Made by a program: the position numbers and the translations under genes
Shown: in pieces, positions 44,517-55,244 of the stretch
How positions within the stretch are numbered: position 1 is the stretch's first letter
Layout: every line of letters starts with the position of its first letter
Source: an uncultured Chromatiaceae bacterium
GTDB lineage: Bacteria; Pseudomonadota; Gammaproteobacteria; Chromatiales; Chromatiaceae
DNA: 64,000 nt
Direction of reading: 5' to 3'
NCBI GenBank assembly: GCA_937923175.1
Contig: CALALB010000020.1
Location: 47,915 to 111,914, forward strand
Notes under the pieces: generated by a model
The model's input: the letters and a program-made list of their open reading frames with translations, nothing else
The model's database searches: none
Told to the model about the DNA's origin: nothing

Positions 44517-45188
44517 ATGCTGTTATCCTGGCCGACCTGGATCATCCATCTCTTGAGCGTGAGCGAATGGGCGGTAGCGATCGCGCTTTTTTGGCGCTAT
44601 GGATCCCTACTCCAACGCGCTGAGCTCATGCGCTTTGCCGCTGCCATGACCCCGCATCTCGCTGCAGGCCTTTCGATCCTGGTCTTTCATCTCACCGGCG
44701 ATCATTGGGACGGATTGCTTGATGGCGCGCGCCTTTTGAACCTCATCGGTAGCCTGGCGCTGCTTGCTGCAACCCTCTCGATGTTGCCGGCGCTTCAACG
44801 CTTGTGGCCTTGGGTGTGGGGGATCTTGCCCTTGGGTCTGGGTTGGGCCTTGGTCTCCCATTGGCCGCCGTTTGGCGAGGGGAGTTTGGCGATCCTGCGC
44901 CTTGTCAATCTGGCCTATCTCCTGTTTTTGCTCGGTCTGCTCGGGGTCTATTGCACCGATCGGCGGTTGTTTTCGCCAATCTCTATCGCCGGCTTTTGGT
45001 TTCTCTTGGTCTTTGTAGCGGTCACGATCGCAGCAACCCATCTTGCGACCGCGCGCTGGGGTCTGCCGAGCCTGGCGCATGCCGATCCCCTGCATGGTTT
45101 CAGCGAATCCTTTCTATCCATCGCCAATTTCTTGGTCGCTTGGGGTGCCTATCGGCGGCTCAAAGAGGCCCAGGCAGTGACTCGTTGA
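44517..45188 (+). CDS. Fused DUF2499-DUF3593 membrane protein
   Basis: N-half LSWPTWIIHLLSVSEWAVAIALFWRYG (DUF2499-like); C-half FSPISIAGFWFLLVFVAVTIAATHLATARWGLPSLAHADPLHGFSESFLSIANFLVAWG (DUF3593-like). Confidence 0.7.
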   Translation: MLLSWPTWIIHLLSVSEWAVAIALFWRYGSLLQRAELMRFAAAMTPHLAAGLSILVFHLTGDHWDGLLDGARLLNLIGSLALLAATLSMLPALQRLWPWVWGILPLGLGWALVSHWPPFGEGSLAILRLVNLAYLLFLLGLLGVYCTDRRLFSPISIAGFWFLLVFVAVTIAATHLATARWGLPSLAHADPLHGFSESFLSIANFLVAWGAYRRLKEAQAVTR

Positions 45189-45385
45189 TCCACCACCACT
45201 CAGCCTGGCGTTCTGGGTGATGGCAATCGGGCATAACCTGGGGGCATTAGGTGGGTGGCACAGGGCCTTGGTCGCCCGGGGCGCACCTGGGCCTGGGTGT
45301 CCTTGCATTTCAGGCGAGCAGAGGATCGAGGACACCTCCTGGTCCATCCCTCCCCGTGATTCCTGGGCTGTCATTGGCCATCTGC

Positions 45386-45467
45386 ATCACACCGGCGCAA
45401 GCCGGAACGGAATCCAGTTAAGGCATCATTCCAGCCTAGGAACCTTATCCCAGTGAAAACCGGGGCT
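45386..45467. repeat. Dispersed repeat copy
   Basis: tcacaccggcgcaagccggaacggaatccag...tcccagtgaaaaccggggctagaactgaatccag. Confidence 0.5.
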
Positions 45468-45795
45468 AGAACTGAATCCAGAACCGTCCGCAGCGCAAAA
45501 TAGGCCTCTTAGACCCCGCCCTGCGTCCGGGAGCCTCGGCCTTCACCTGGATGAGGTCGTTTCCATCGAGGTGATGGTTCTGGGCTGTGTGCCAGGCTAC
45601 AGCGCTGTTCCCAGTATTCCAGCACCAGCCGGGGTCCGGAGGAGCCAGGCGGTGCCGGAATGACCAAGTCCTCTCGGCCATCGCAGTTGGAGCCATGCCC
45701 AACTGGAGGGATTCAGAGGATTTATTTAGGCTGGACAGTGATTGAAACGAGGGTTAGCGCTGAGGCTGGCTTAGGGGGATGGCGCCAAGGGGTGT

Positions 45796-47145
45796 TTATT
45801 TTCCGATGCAAAAACCCGCAAAGATCCGATCCAAAAGATCCTCGGGGCCAAACTCACCGGTGATCTCACTGAGTGCGTGTTGAGCGCAGCGCAACTCCTC
45901 AGCAACTAGCTCAGCGCCAAGTTCCTCAGCGAGCTGGACAGACGCAGCCGCCAGTGACTCTCTGGCACGTCTTAGGGCATCGAGATGCCGGCGCCTTGCG
46001 CTGAATGCGCCCTCCGGCTGGGGGCTGAGGCCGGCCAGATGCTTGATCTGCCTTTTCAACAGATCCAAACCTGCGCCCGTTTTGGCTGAGAGCGCGATCT
46101 CGATCTGGTCACTCTCTGTCCTGCTCCCGGCAGACTCACCCAGGAGATCGATCTTGTTGCGAACGCGCAGGATAGGGAGGCCTTGGGGAAGTCCTGCGCG
46201 GCTTCCTTCATCCAGACCGCAGGTTGCATCATAGACCCAGAGGACCAGATCCGCCTGTTGCACAGCCTCCTGGGCACGGCGAACGCCCTCCTGCTCCACC
46301 GGATCCTGGGTCTGTCTTAGGCCTGCCGTATCGATGATCCGGATGGGAAGCCCCTCGATCTGGAGATCGAAGCGCAGTAGATCTCTGGTTGTGCCTGGGA
46401 TATCGGTGACGATGGCAGCATCCGAGCCACACAAGGCATTGAGCAGGCTGGATTTGCCGACATTTGGGGCACCGGCGATCACAATGGTCAAACCCTCGCG
46501 GATCCGTTGACCTTCCTGGGCCTCAGCACACAGTCGGTCGAGTTGCGTAAGGAGCGCGGCAAGCCTGGTGGCGATATAGGCCTTTTCATCCAGGAGATCG
46601 AGATCCTCGTCGGGAAAATCCAGGCTGGCCTCTAGATAGACCCGAAGCTCGATCAAGCCCTCGACGAGCTCATGGATGCGCCGAGAAAAGACCCCCTGGA
46701 GGCTGCGTGCAGCCAGCCTGGCTGCCAGCGCCGTCGAGGACTCAATGAGATCAGCGACGGCCTCGGCCTGGGCCAGGTCTAGCTTGCCATTCAAAAAGGC
46801 ACGCTCGGTAAACTCGCCGGGTCTCGCGAGACGCGCGCCAAGCTCGAGACAGCGGTGCAACAAGAGATCCATGACCACAGGTCCCCCATGTCCATGGAGC
46901 TCGAGCACGTCCTCGCCGGTGTATGAACGCGGGGCAGGGAAATACAGCGCCAACCCCTGGTCGATCAGGTTGCCATCGTGAGCACGGAATGCGCTAAAGG
47001 TCGCATAACGGGGTTTGGGAACTCGCCCGAGGATGGCCAAGGCGATCTCACGGACACCAAGCCCGCTGACCCGGACGATACCCACGCCGCCCATCCCAGG
47101 CGGCGTGGCGACCGCGGCGATCGTATCGCCAGACCCAAGCCGCAT
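45796..47145 (-). CDS. mnmE: tRNA uridine-5-carboxymethylaminomethyl modification GTPase MnmE
   Basis: DTIAAVATPPGMGGVGIVRVSG...GAPNVGKSSLLNAL...C-terminal CIGK. Confidence 0.97.
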   Translation of the reverse strand: MRLGSGDTIAAVATPPGMGGVGIVRVSGLGVREIALAILGRVPKPRYATFSAFRAHDGNLIDQGLALYFPAPRSYTGEDVLELHGHGGPVVMDLLLHRCLELGARLARPGEFTERAFLNGKLDLAQAEAVADLIESSTALAARLAARSLQGVFSRRIHELVEGLIELRVYLEASLDFPDEDLDLLDEKAYIATRLAALLTQLDRLCAEAQEGQRIREGLTIVIAGAPNVGKSSLLNALCGSDAAIVTDIPGTTRDLLRFDLQIEGLPIRIIDTAGLRQTQDPVEQEGVRRAQEAVQQADLVLWVYDATCGLDEGSRAGLPQGLPILRVRNKIDLLGESAGSRTESDQIEIALSAKTGAGLDLLKRQIKHLAGLSPQPEGAFSARRRHLDALRRARESLAAASVQLAEELGAELVAEELRCAQHALSEITGEFGPEDLLDRIFAGFCIGK

Positions 47146-47148
47146 TGA

Positions 47149-48777
47149 TCAATGCCGGCGTTTGGCCAGCTCGCGCTCGATATCGCGGGTGATCTTCCAC
47201 TGCTGGGCGATCGACAGCAGGTTATTGACCGTCCAATACAACACCAACCCAGAGGGGAAGAAGGCAAAGAACACGGTAAAGATCACCGGCATCGCCATAA
47301 AGATCTTGGCCTGGATCGGATCGGGCGGCGGGGGATTGAGCCTCTGCTGCACGAACATGGAGACCCCCATAATCAGCGGCAGGATGTAATAGGGATCGGG
47401 TGCCGAGAGATTATTGAGCCATAACATAAAGGGGGCCTGGCGCATCTCGACGCTTTCGAGTAATACCCAATAAAGCGCGATAAAGACGGGGATTTGGACC
47501 AGGATCGGCAAACAGCCGCCCAGGGGATTGATCTTTTCCGTTTGATAAAGCCTCATCATCTCCTGATTGAAGCGCTGCTTGTCATCCCCATAGCGATCCT
47601 TGAGCGCCTGGATCCGCGGCATGACCTGACGTAGATGGGCCATCGAGCGATAGCTGGATTCAGACAGCTTATAGAAGGCCAGCTTGATCAGGATGGTCAT
47701 GATGATGATCGCCCAGCCCCAGTTGCCGACGACGAGATGGATCCAGCTTAATAGCCAAAAGATCGGTTTAGCGATCACGGTGAGCCAGCCATAATCCACA
47801 ACCAGATCGAGCCCGGGTGCAATCCTTTCTAAGGTATTTTGGAGCTTTGGCCCAATGAAGAGCCGATCGGTAAAACTATGGGTTGCACCGGGCGCAATGG
47901 TCAGCAGGGGGGAATACTTACCGATGAGATAACGCCCACTGCTCAAGGCCTTGGTGTAAAAGGTCTCTTGGACACCGCGCGGCGGAATCCAAGCCGCCAA
48001 GAAATAATGCTGCATCATGGCAATCCAGCCATCAGTCACTGGGCGCTCGAGCTTAGATTTGGGGATATCCTCAAGCTTGAGCTTTTTATATTTATCCTCT
48101 GGGCTGTAATAAACGGCGCCAGTGAAGGTACTGATAAAACGGGTTTCGTTGGGATCGTGATACTCGGTGCGCTGAAGCTGGTGATAGGCGCGGGCAGTGA
48201 CTGGGGAGGCGCCTTGGTTTTCGAGGACCTGGCGGACCTCGATCAGATAGCTACCCCGGCTTAGGGTGTAGATCTTTTTAACGACCAGGCCGGCACCATT
48301 TGTCCACTCAAGCACGATCTCTAGCCGGTCGGCTCCAGGTTGCAGCACATACTGTCTTTGACTGGCGGTAAACAGCGCGTCATGGGTGGGTAGCTGATCC
48401 CCGATCAAGCCAGATTGAACGATGAATAGATTGGGCGGGGTGGCTTTGAGGAGCTGAAATCTTTCCTCGGGGCGATCAGGAGTGACGGCATAGTCGAGCA
48501 GCCAAGCATTAGCGATGGTTCCGCCACGCAGAGAGATCTCCAGGCGCAAGACATCAGTTTCAACCCGAATCAGCTCGACCTCGGCCAAGAGGGTCTCGCT
48601 GGGGGTTGCCGAGACAGCCGGAAGCTCGGCAGTGGGCAACTGAGTCTCTGGGCCCTGGGTTTGTTGCTGAGCGACCGGCATTGGGGCAGGACGGCCATAG
48701 TCCTGCATCCAGGACTCGTACAGCAAAAACAGCACTGCCGCGAGCGCAATGAATAGGATCAAACGTTGGTTATCCAT
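47149..48777 (-). CDS. yidC: Membrane protein insertase YidC
   Basis: [23 protein letters not shown]..., [19 protein letters not shown]. Confidence 0.97.
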   Translation of the reverse strand: MDNQRLILFIALAAVLFLLYESWMQDYGRPAPMPVAQQQTQGPETQLPTAELPAVSATPSETLLAEVELIRVETDVLRLEISLRGGTIANAWLLDYAVTPDRPEERFQLLKATPPNLFIVQSGLIGDQLPTHDALFTASQRQYVLQPGADRLEIVLEWTNGAGLVVKKIYTLSRGSYLIEVRQVLENQGASPVTARAYHQLQRTEYHDPNETRFISTFTGAVYYSPEDKYKKLKLEDIPKSKLERPVTDGWIAMMQHYFLAAWIPPRGVQETFYTKALSSGRYLIGKYSPLLTIAPGATHSFTDRLFIGPKLQNTLERIAPGLDLVVDYGWLTVIAKPIFWLLSWIHLVVGNWGWAIIIMTILIKLAFYKLSESSYRSMAHLRQVMPRIQALKDRYGDDKQRFNQEMMRLYQTEKINPLGGCLPILVQIPVFIALYWVLLESVEMRQAPFMLWLNNLSAPDPYYILPLIMGVSMFVQQRLNPPPPDPIQAKIFMAMPVIFTVFFAFFPSGLVLYWTVNNLLSIAQQWKITRDIERELAKRRH

Positions 48778-49006
48778 GGATCATGGTCTGCCTTTTCTCA
48801 GGGACTGGATCAACCCCGCCCGGATGCCAGGGGTGACAACGCAAGAGACGACGCAGGGCCAGATAAACCCCATAGCCGGCGCCGTGGACCTGGATGGCCT
48901 CAACCGCATACTGCGAACAAGTAGGATAGAAACGGCAACGCGGGCCGAGCAGAGGGCTGATGAAATATTGGTAAAACCGGATCAAACCGATCAAGATGCG
49001 ACGCAT
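48770..49006 (-). CDS. yidD: Membrane protein insertion efficiency factor YidD
   Basis: [31 protein letters not shown]. Confidence 0.97.
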   Translation of the reverse strand: MRRILIGLIRFYQYFISPLLGPRCRFYPTCSQYAVEAIQVHGAGYGVYLALRRLLRCHPWHPGGVDPVPEKRQTMIHG

Positions 49007-49377
49007 GGGGATCTCAGGATGCGTTTCCAGGCCTGCTCCAGGTTGGCAAGCAACCGCTGATTGGGTTCATCTGTCGCACCCCGGCTGCAAAGCACGACGA
49101 TATCCACCGCCGGCAAGAATACGCGGGCTCGGCGAAAGCTTTCGCGAACCAGGCGCTTGAGCCGATTGCGATCGACCGCGCGGCGGGCGCATTTGCGCGA
49201 AATGGCCAGACCAAGCCGCGCATGTTCTAGGCCATTGGGTCGGAAAATGACCACAAAGCCTTGACAAGGCGCCCGCTGCCCCTCCGCAAAGATTTGCTGA
49301 AATTGGCGCGCCCTGGTCAGGCGGAAACAGCGCCTGAAGGTTTGACGAGCGGCGCCGGATGAGCGGCCGGTGTTCAG
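48991..49377 (-). CDS. rnpA: Ribonuclease P protein component (likely CTG start overlapping the rpmH stop)
   Basis: Manual extension reads (L)[81 protein letters not shown]; the ORF track shows only a truncated version from 49254. Confidence 0.85.
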   Translation of the reverse strand: MNTGRSSGAARQTFRRCFRLTRARQFQQIFAEGQRAPCQGFVVIFRPNGLEHARLGLAISRKCARRAVDRNRLKRLVRESFRRARVFLPAVDIVVLCSRGATDEPNQRLLANLEQAWKRILRSPCVAS

Positions 49378-49508
49378 GGGATCAGACGGGCGCGACCCTT
49401 GGCGCGTCGAGCATTTAAGACCTTGCGGCCATGGCGGGTGGACATGCGCGCGCGAAACCCATGGGTGCGAGCTCGCTTGATGCGGCTAGGCTGATAGGTG
49501 CGTTTCAT
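49374..49508 (-). CDS. rpmH: 50S ribosomal protein L34
   Basis: [44 protein letters not shown]; absent from ORF track. Confidence 0.98.
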   Translation of the reverse strand: MKRTYQPSRIKRARTHGFRARMSTRHGRKVLNARRAKGRARLIP

Positions 49509-49757
49509 AAGGAAAGCTCCGAGAAACCGAGGATTGGGCCAGATAGCAAGCTAACTTTATAAAAGCGCTCCAGTCTATGCCATTGGCCATCTGCAAGTCA
49601 ATGGCATGCCCGCCTTTGACTCACATCGGCACCATGATGGATAAGTTGAATAGGGGGCGTTAAACTGAAATCTTATAAAGATCCATCATCCCCAGCGAAT
49701 CCGCCTATGCGATATCCTGGGCAGGCACTGATCCCAGATGGTTTTGGAGATAGATCC

Positions 49758-49783
49758 GCACCCCGGCTGACGCCGGGATGACC
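49758..49783. repeat. Dispersed repeat half-copy in rpmH-dnaA intergenic region
   Basis: gcaccccggctgacgccgggatgacc. Confidence 0.45.
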
Positions 49784-49848
49784 AGGCAGAGGTTTTTCGA
49801 GGTTTCCCCTCATTGGTTGGACAGAGCAATTTTGATCCTTGTTTAGGC

Positions 49849-51231
49849 ATGGGTAGGGTCTCAAAGATCACCGACTCGAACCAGAAGCGTGATCATGCTG
49901 CGGTCTTGTGGGCGCAATGCGTCAATCAGCTCAAGGCCGAACTGACCTCAGCCGAGTTTAATACCTGGATCCTGCCCCTGCAGGCGCGGCTAGAGGGTTC
50001 AGTGCTGAGGCTTTTAGCGCCCAACCGTTTTGTGCTCGATTGGACGCGTACTCACTATAGCGAGCGTTTGCGCGAGCTAAGCCAGCGTTATAGCCAGGGA
50101 GCGATATCAGAGATCCAGTTTGAGATCGGCGGATTTGAGCGGCGGGCGAGTGAGCGCGTCCCTGACGGCCAAACCCTATCAAGTGAGGCTGACCTGGCAG
50201 CGCGCCGGGCAGCTGCCAACCTCAATGCCGATTTTTCATTTGAGACCTTTGTTGAGGGTAAATCCAATCAATTGGCGCGTGCCGCCTCGATCCAGATCGC
50301 CCGCAATCCAGGTACCACCTATAACCCCCTGTTCATTTACGGAGGGGTCGGTCTGGGCAAGACCCACCTAATGCATGCCGTGGGCAATCTGATCCTGGTC
50401 TCCCAACCTAAGGCGCGGGTCGTTTATCTCCATTCCGAGCGTTTTGTCGCCGAGATGATCAAGGCGCTCCAACATAATCGGATTGAGGAATTCAAAAGGA
50501 CCTATCGTTCGGTCAATGCGCTTTTGATCGACGATGTCCAATTCTTTGCCGGTAAGGAACGTTCCCAAGAGGAGTTTTTTCATACCTTCAATGCACTCCT
50601 CGAATCGCGCCAGCAGATTGTGCTCTCGAGCGACCGCTTTCCCAAAGAGGTGCCTGGGGTTGAGGAACGCCTGCGCTCGCGTTTCGGCTGGGGGCTGACG
50701 GTTGCGATCGATCCACCGGACCTCGAGACCAGTGTCGCCATCCTCCATGCCAAGGCCAGCTTACTCAAGGTCAATCTGCCCGAGGATGTGGCCTTTTTTA
50801 TCGCCAGGTATATCCGCTCTAATATCCGCGAGCTCGAGGGGGCATTGCGCCGTCTGGTGGCCAATACCCATTTTACTGGACGACCGATCACCCTAGATTT
50901 CGCCAAACAGGTGCTGCGCGATGTTTTGGTTGCTCAAGACCGGCAGATCAGCATCGAAAACATTCAGCGAACGGTTGCCGAGTACTACAGGTTACGCCCA
51001 GTCGATCTACTCTCGGCCAAACGCAGCCGGGTGTTGGCACGTCCGCGTCAGATCGCCATGGCGCTCGCCAAGGAATTGACCCGCTACAGCCTTCCTGAAA
51101 TCGGTCAGGCCTTCGGCGGGCGCGATCACACCACGGTCCTGCACGCGACCCGTAAGGTCAAGGAGCTTCGTGACAGCGACCCTAAGATTGCCGAAGACTA
51201 TCATAATCTCTTACGTCTTCTGACCTTTTAG
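49849..51231 (+). CDS. dnaA: Chromosomal replication initiator DnaA
   Basis: [37 protein letters not shown]. Confidence 0.97.
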   Translation: MGRVSKITDSNQKRDHAAVLWAQCVNQLKAELTSAEFNTWILPLQARLEGSVLRLLAPNRFVLDWTRTHYSERLRELSQRYSQGAISEIQFEIGGFERRASERVPDGQTLSSEADLAARRAAANLNADFSFETFVEGKSNQLARAASIQIARNPGTTYNPLFIYGGVGLGKTHLMHAVGNLILVSQPKARVVYLHSERFVAEMIKALQHNRIEEFKRTYRSVNALLIDDVQFFAGKERSQEEFFHTFNALLESRQQIVLSSDRFPKEVPGVEERLRSRFGWGLTVAIDPPDLETSVAILHAKASLLKVNLPEDVAFFIARYIRSNIRELEGALRRLVANTHFTGRPITLDFAKQVLRDVLVAQDRQISIENIQRTVAEYYRLRPVDLLSAKRSRVLARPRQIAMALAKELTRYSLPEIGQAFGGRDHTTVLHATRKVKELRDSDPKIAEDYHNLLRLLTF

Positions 51232-51306
51232 CCCCTCATCAGGCCCTAAATCAGGCATGCTTGAGACCGTCCTTAGATCCTATTGTTTGCAGACAGGGAG
51301 CCCTTA

Positions 51307-52407
51307 ATGGAATTCTTCGTCAACCGCGAGGTGATCCTGCCTGCCCTGAATCGGGTCATTGGCATCGTCGAGCGCCGGAAGACCCTGCCGATTCTGGGCA
51401 ATCTAGCGGTTGTTGCCGCTGGGAACCATATCCTGTTGACCGCCTCGGATATGGACATCGAGATCAAGACCCGGTGCATGGCAGAGGTCGCCGAGCTGGG
51501 CGGGACGACCGTCCCAGCCCGTAAGCTCTATGATATCTGCCGTAGCCTCGGCGAGGGCACTGAGATCCGGCTCAAGATCACCAATGATAGATGCACGCTG
51601 ACCGCGGGGCGTTCGCGCTTTATCCTCGGTACCCTGCCGGTGCAGGATTATCCGCACCTGGAGACTGGGTCGGCTGAGTGGCGCCTGTCTCTGCCGGAGC
51701 AGACTATTCGGCGGATGATCGAGAAGACCGCCTTCGCCATGGCCCAGCAGGACGTCCGGTATTATCTCAACGGCCTACTGTGGGATCTTAGGGATGGGGT
51801 CCTCGTTGCAGTCGCCACCGATGGTCACCGGCTAGCCAAGTATGTTGCTGCGCTTGAGACAGCGCCCGGTCAAAGTGGTCAGGCGATCCTCCCTTATAAG
51901 GCTGTGCTGGAACTCAAACGCCTGCTCAAAGGCCAGGCAACCCCGGCCGAGATTGCCCTGACTGAGCGTTATCTCCAGGTGGTCACTGCCGAGCTAACCA
52001 TGACCGCTAAGCTCATCGACGGGCGCTTTCCCGATTATGAGCGGGTGATCCCGCCCATTGCCGAACAGCCGGCGCTGGCGCAGGTTGAGCCGCTCAGGCA
52101 CGCCCTCTCCCGCGCTGCGATCCTCACCAATGACAAATATCGCGCTGTTCTTTTGACGTTTACCCCTGGGCTGCTCAAGATCACTGCGACCAATCCAGAG
52201 CAGGAAGAGGCCGAGGAGGAGGTCGAGATCGACTATGCCGGTGAATCTACCGCCATCGGATTCAATGTGGCCTATCTCCTGGATGTCTTGAATGCGCTAG
52301 ATACCGAGACCGTCGCTATCCAGATCCAGGACGCCAACAGCCCATCGTTGTGGCGCGGGCAGGGATGTGAGCACGAGACCTATGTCATCATGCCGATGCG
52401 GCTATAG
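51307..52407 (+). CDS. dnaN: DNA polymerase III beta clamp
   Basis: MEFFVNREVILPALNRVIGIVERRKTLPILGNL...YVIMPMRL. Confidence 0.97.
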   Translation: MEFFVNREVILPALNRVIGIVERRKTLPILGNLAVVAAGNHILLTASDMDIEIKTRCMAEVAELGGTTVPARKLYDICRSLGEGTEIRLKITNDRCTLTAGRSRFILGTLPVQDYPHLETGSAEWRLSLPEQTIRRMIEKTAFAMAQQDVRYYLNGLLWDLRDGVLVAVATDGHRLAKYVAALETAPGQSGQAILPYKAVLELKRLLKGQATPAEIALTERYLQVVTAELTMTAKLIDGRFPDYERVIPPIAEQPALAQVEPLRHALSRAAILTNDKYRAVLLTFTPGLLKITATNPEQEEAEEEVEIDYAGESTAIGFNVAYLLDVLNALDTETVAIQIQDANSPSLWRGQGCEHETYVIMPMRL

Positions 52408-52414
52408 ATAGCGA

Positions 52415-53566
52415 ATGCGCAGGATGTTCCACGTGGAACAGACCGCCGCCTTAAGCCAATCTGGTTTATACCATCTCGAGATCGAATCGCTGCGTAACCT
52501 TAGGGCCTTAAGGCTTGATATTCAAACGCCAGTGACCTTGGTTACAGGCCCCAATGGGAGCGGCAAGACCACCCTCTTGGAGGCTATCTATCTTCTGGCG
52601 CGCGGGCGTAGCTTCCGCGGGTCCAAGGCTGGGCCGCTGATCACGCGCGGCGCCACCCAGGCCCGTATCGAGGCCTTGTATCGATCATCCAGCCGCCCCC
52701 CGATCCGGATCCGTTATCTCAGAGATCACACCGGATCAATCCGCGAGATCCATCCACCCGCTGGACCAGCTGAGCGACCGCCCTTTCAGGTCAAACTGAT
52801 CGGCGAAAACGCCCAATTGCTTGTTGAGGGTGAACCTGGCCTGCGCCGCCGTTTTCTCGATTGGAACCTGTTATACGCCCAGCCCCACCTTGCCCAGATC
52901 CATCATGATTTTAACCGCGTCCTGCTGCAACGTAATGCAGCGCTGCGCGCTGGTCGCAATCAACAGCAGCCATGGGACCGGGTCTTTATCGAGCTGGGCG
53001 AGATCCTGGATCAGCAGCGCGCTCGTTTTCATAGGGCGTGGCAATCCGAGTTTAGACGCATAAGCGCTGCCTACCCATTCTTACAGGATGCGGATCTCTG
53101 TTATAAGCGCGGCTGGCCTGAGCATCGCCCCCTTGGCGACATGCTGCGGGCCGTCGCCGAACAGGAACAGATGCATGGCCATACCCTGGTTGGGCCTACC
53201 CGCGCCGACTGTTGGGTTAGACCGGCAAACGGACAGACCAGCTTTTCACGGGGCCAAGCCAAGGTAGTGGTTGCGCTCCTCCAGCTTGCTGCCGAACGCG
53301 TCCATCAGACGCAGGGCTGCCCACCTGCACTTTGGCTAGTTGATGACCTCGAGGCCGAGTTGGACAACGCGCTGGCCAGACGCTTGTGGGCGGACATCCG
53401 AGCAGTAGGGGGTCAGGTCATTGTGACCCGGATCGGCCAAAGGGATAACCTAGGGATCTTCGGGCAAGACCCCGCTGTTTCACTCATCCAGCTGACAGGG
53501 TCTGAGCAGGTTGGCAGGGAGGTGCCTGTTTCCTGTGAAACATCCCCAATCCATCACATCCATTGA
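52415..53566 (+). CDS. recF: DNA replication and repair protein RecF
   Basis: YHLEIESLRNLRALRLDIQTPVTLVTGPNGSGKTTLLEAIYLLARGRSFRG. Confidence 0.95.
   Translation: MRRMFHVEQTAALSQSGLYHLEIESLRNLRALRLDIQTPVTLVTGPNGSGKTTLLEAIYLLARGRSFRGSKAGPLITRGATQARIEALYRSSSRPPIRIRYLRDHTGSIREIHPPAGPAERPPFQVKLIGENAQLLVEGEPGLRRRFLDWNLLYAQPHLAQIHHDFNRVLLQRNAALRAGRNQQQPWDRVFIELGEILDQQRARFHRAWQSEFRRISAAYPFLQDADLCYKRGWPEHRPLGDMLRAVAEQEQMHGHTLVGPTRADCWVRPANGQTSFSRGQAKVVVALLQLAAERVHQTQGCPPALWLVDDLEAELDNALARRLWADIRAVGGQVIVTRIGQRDNLGIFGQDPAVSLIQLTGSEQVGREVPVSCETSPIHHIH
52425..52440. promoter_or_regulatory. parS site (perfect palindrome TGTTCCACGTGGAACA) inside the first codons of recF
   Basis: Exact 16-mer; encodes MFHVEQ. 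Confidence 0.85.
53527..53542. promoter_or_regulatory. Degenerate parS-like site TGTTTCCTGTGAAACA
   Basis: 2 central mismatches from TGTTTCACGTGAAACA; inside recF 3' end. Confidence 0.45.
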
Positions 53567-53739
53567 GTGCAATCGCCAATGTGCCAACCGGCCCAGGTCG
53601 GGGATCTCAACCCCGGCCAATCTCTCGGGTCCTAAAGCTATCGGCAGGCCGCCTGGCTCATCGACCACTCTGAACCTCTAGCAGGCAAGCGAGTGACGGA
53701 TCGGTATCCCAAGGGACTTCCCAGCGGGATAAGCAGGAC

Positions 53740-55002
53740 TTAGATCTCGAAATACCGGCGGATGCGCCCCTCGAGCAAGGCGCGCGCAGTATCCTCATCG
53801 CACTTTTTCAGCTGCGCATAGATCTCACCGGCTAGCGGCCGGAAGGCGGCCATTACCCTGGGGTCGAAATGGCGACCGGTGTCGCGCTCCAGGATCGCCA
53901 TCGTCTGCGCTAATGGAAGGGGTTGTTTGTAGGGCCGCTTCGAGGTGAGCGCATCGAAGACGTCGGCCACTGCGAAGATGCGCGCCGCAAGCGGAATCGC
54001 CTCGCCGGCAAGCCCGCGCGGATAGCCACTACCATCCCACTTTTCGTGATGGGCGGCGACAATCTCCTGGGCGCCATGCAGCCAACCCATGCCCCTGACG
54101 ATCTCCTCACCTTGAGCGACATGGGTGCGCATGATGGCCATTTCTTCGTCGGTAAGAGAGCCGGGCTTGCGCAGGATCGCATCAGGGATGCCGAGCTTGC
54201 CGACATCGTGCAGAAAGCTGCCGAGGATCAGGGCCTCCATCGCGGACCCCGAAAGCCCCAGTGTCTCGCCGATGCGCGCGGCAATCCAAGCGACCCGGTA
54301 ATTATGCGCTCCGGTATCCGAATCGCGCTTGGCGATCGCGCGGCCCAAGGACTCCATCATCGAGATGTGCGAATTGAGCACCTCGCGCGCCTTTTTTTCA
54401 TTGTCGACGGATAGATGCAAGACAACCGGGTAGATGGCGAGCCCGCACAGGAGCGAGGCGAAACCAGCGATCAGCGCAGCGATAAAGGCGCTTTCGGTTA
54501 TCTCTGCGTGCTGCCAATCGGGTACTAGGCGCATGCCCTCAAAATACCCACTGAGCGGGCCGCTGCGATCTTCGAGCCCAGCAAAAAGCGGCACGAAGAC
54601 CCGGAGCACCCAACGTCCATCCGCCAGGAAAAGGCTTTCGTAGGAGGGCTGCGTATAACTTGGCCGACCGTGTTTCGGAAGCACGCCTCCGACTGCTTCA
54701 CCGACAGCGGTCATCGCCTCGGCGAGCTTCTCGCCGTTGGGGTCATAGATCTCGGCAATATCGAACAGCCCACCGACGATGTGGGAAGCAGCCTCGAGGG
54801 CGTGGGTCCGGGCCTCGGGTCCAGAAAGATCCAGGGCGTTAAAGTGATGCAATAGACGTCTGGATTCCTCCATCGCCAAGGCAACAATGCCCTCCTCGGC
54901 GCGCTCGTGCGCCACCCACCAGGCCAGGGGGCTTGCTAGGCCAGCAAGCACCAGGCTCACTGCAGCGATACGGTGCGCGGCGCGGCGGCGAAATAGATTC
55001 AT
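53740..55002 (-). CDS. HD-GYP domain protein (membrane-anchored c-di-GMP phosphodiesterase-like)
   Basis: SDTGAHNYRVAWIAARIGETLGLSG...LGSFLHDVGKLGIPDAIL...HHEKWDGSGYPRGLAGEAIPLAARIFAVADVFDALTSKRPYK. Confidence 0.92.
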   Translation of the reverse strand: MNLFRRRAAHRIAAVSLVLAGLASPLAWWVAHERAEEGIVALAMEESRRLLHHFNALDLSGPEARTHALEAASHIVGGLFDIAEIYDPNGEKLAEAMTAVGEAVGGVLPKHGRPSYTQPSYESLFLADGRWVLRVFVPLFAGLEDRSGPLSGYFEGMRLVPDWQHAEITESAFIAALIAGFASLLCGLAIYPVVLHLSVDNEKKAREVLNSHISMMESLGRAIAKRDSDTGAHNYRVAWIAARIGETLGLSGSAMEALILGSFLHDVGKLGIPDAILRKPGSLTDEEMAIMRTHVAQGEEIVRGMGWLHGAQEIVAAHHEKWDGSGYPRGLAGEAIPLAARIFAVADVFDALTSKRPYKQPLPLAQTMAILERDTGRHFDPRVMAAFRPLAGEIYAQLKKCDEDTARALLEGRIRRYFEI

Positions 55003-55149
55003 CGCCCGGCTTGCACCTGAAGAGGATACGCCCTGTCCAACCTCGCTGCCATCTATCTGAGTCGTTTGGCGCAAGGGATAGGGTATGACGACCGAGGGAA
55101 AATGCCTTGCTTGGTGCATGTGAAACAAGGGTCTCTTGCCGGACGCATC

Positions 55150-55165
55150 TGTTCCACGTGAAACA
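55150..55165. promoter_or_regulatory. parS site TGTTCCACGTGAAACA
   Basis: Exact 16-mer, HD-GYP/DHC intergenic region. Confidence 0.85.
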
Positions 55166-55194
55166 TTTAGAGTCTGCCTCCATTCCCCATCCCT

Positions 55195-55210
55195 TGTTCC
55201 ACGTGGAACA
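55195..55210. promoter_or_regulatory. parS site TGTTCCACGTGGAACA
   Basis: Exact palindrome, 45 bp from the previous site. Confidence 0.85.
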
Positions 55211-55244
55211 TGTTGGTTCTCTAAACAACACCTCGGGGCGGGCC

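Noticed and set aside
49509-49848. rpmH-dnaA intergenic region as a standard oriC
   Set aside because: Not excluded, but no perfect DnaA box was found by eye (only atggataag-type degenerate matches); needs GC skew before calling.
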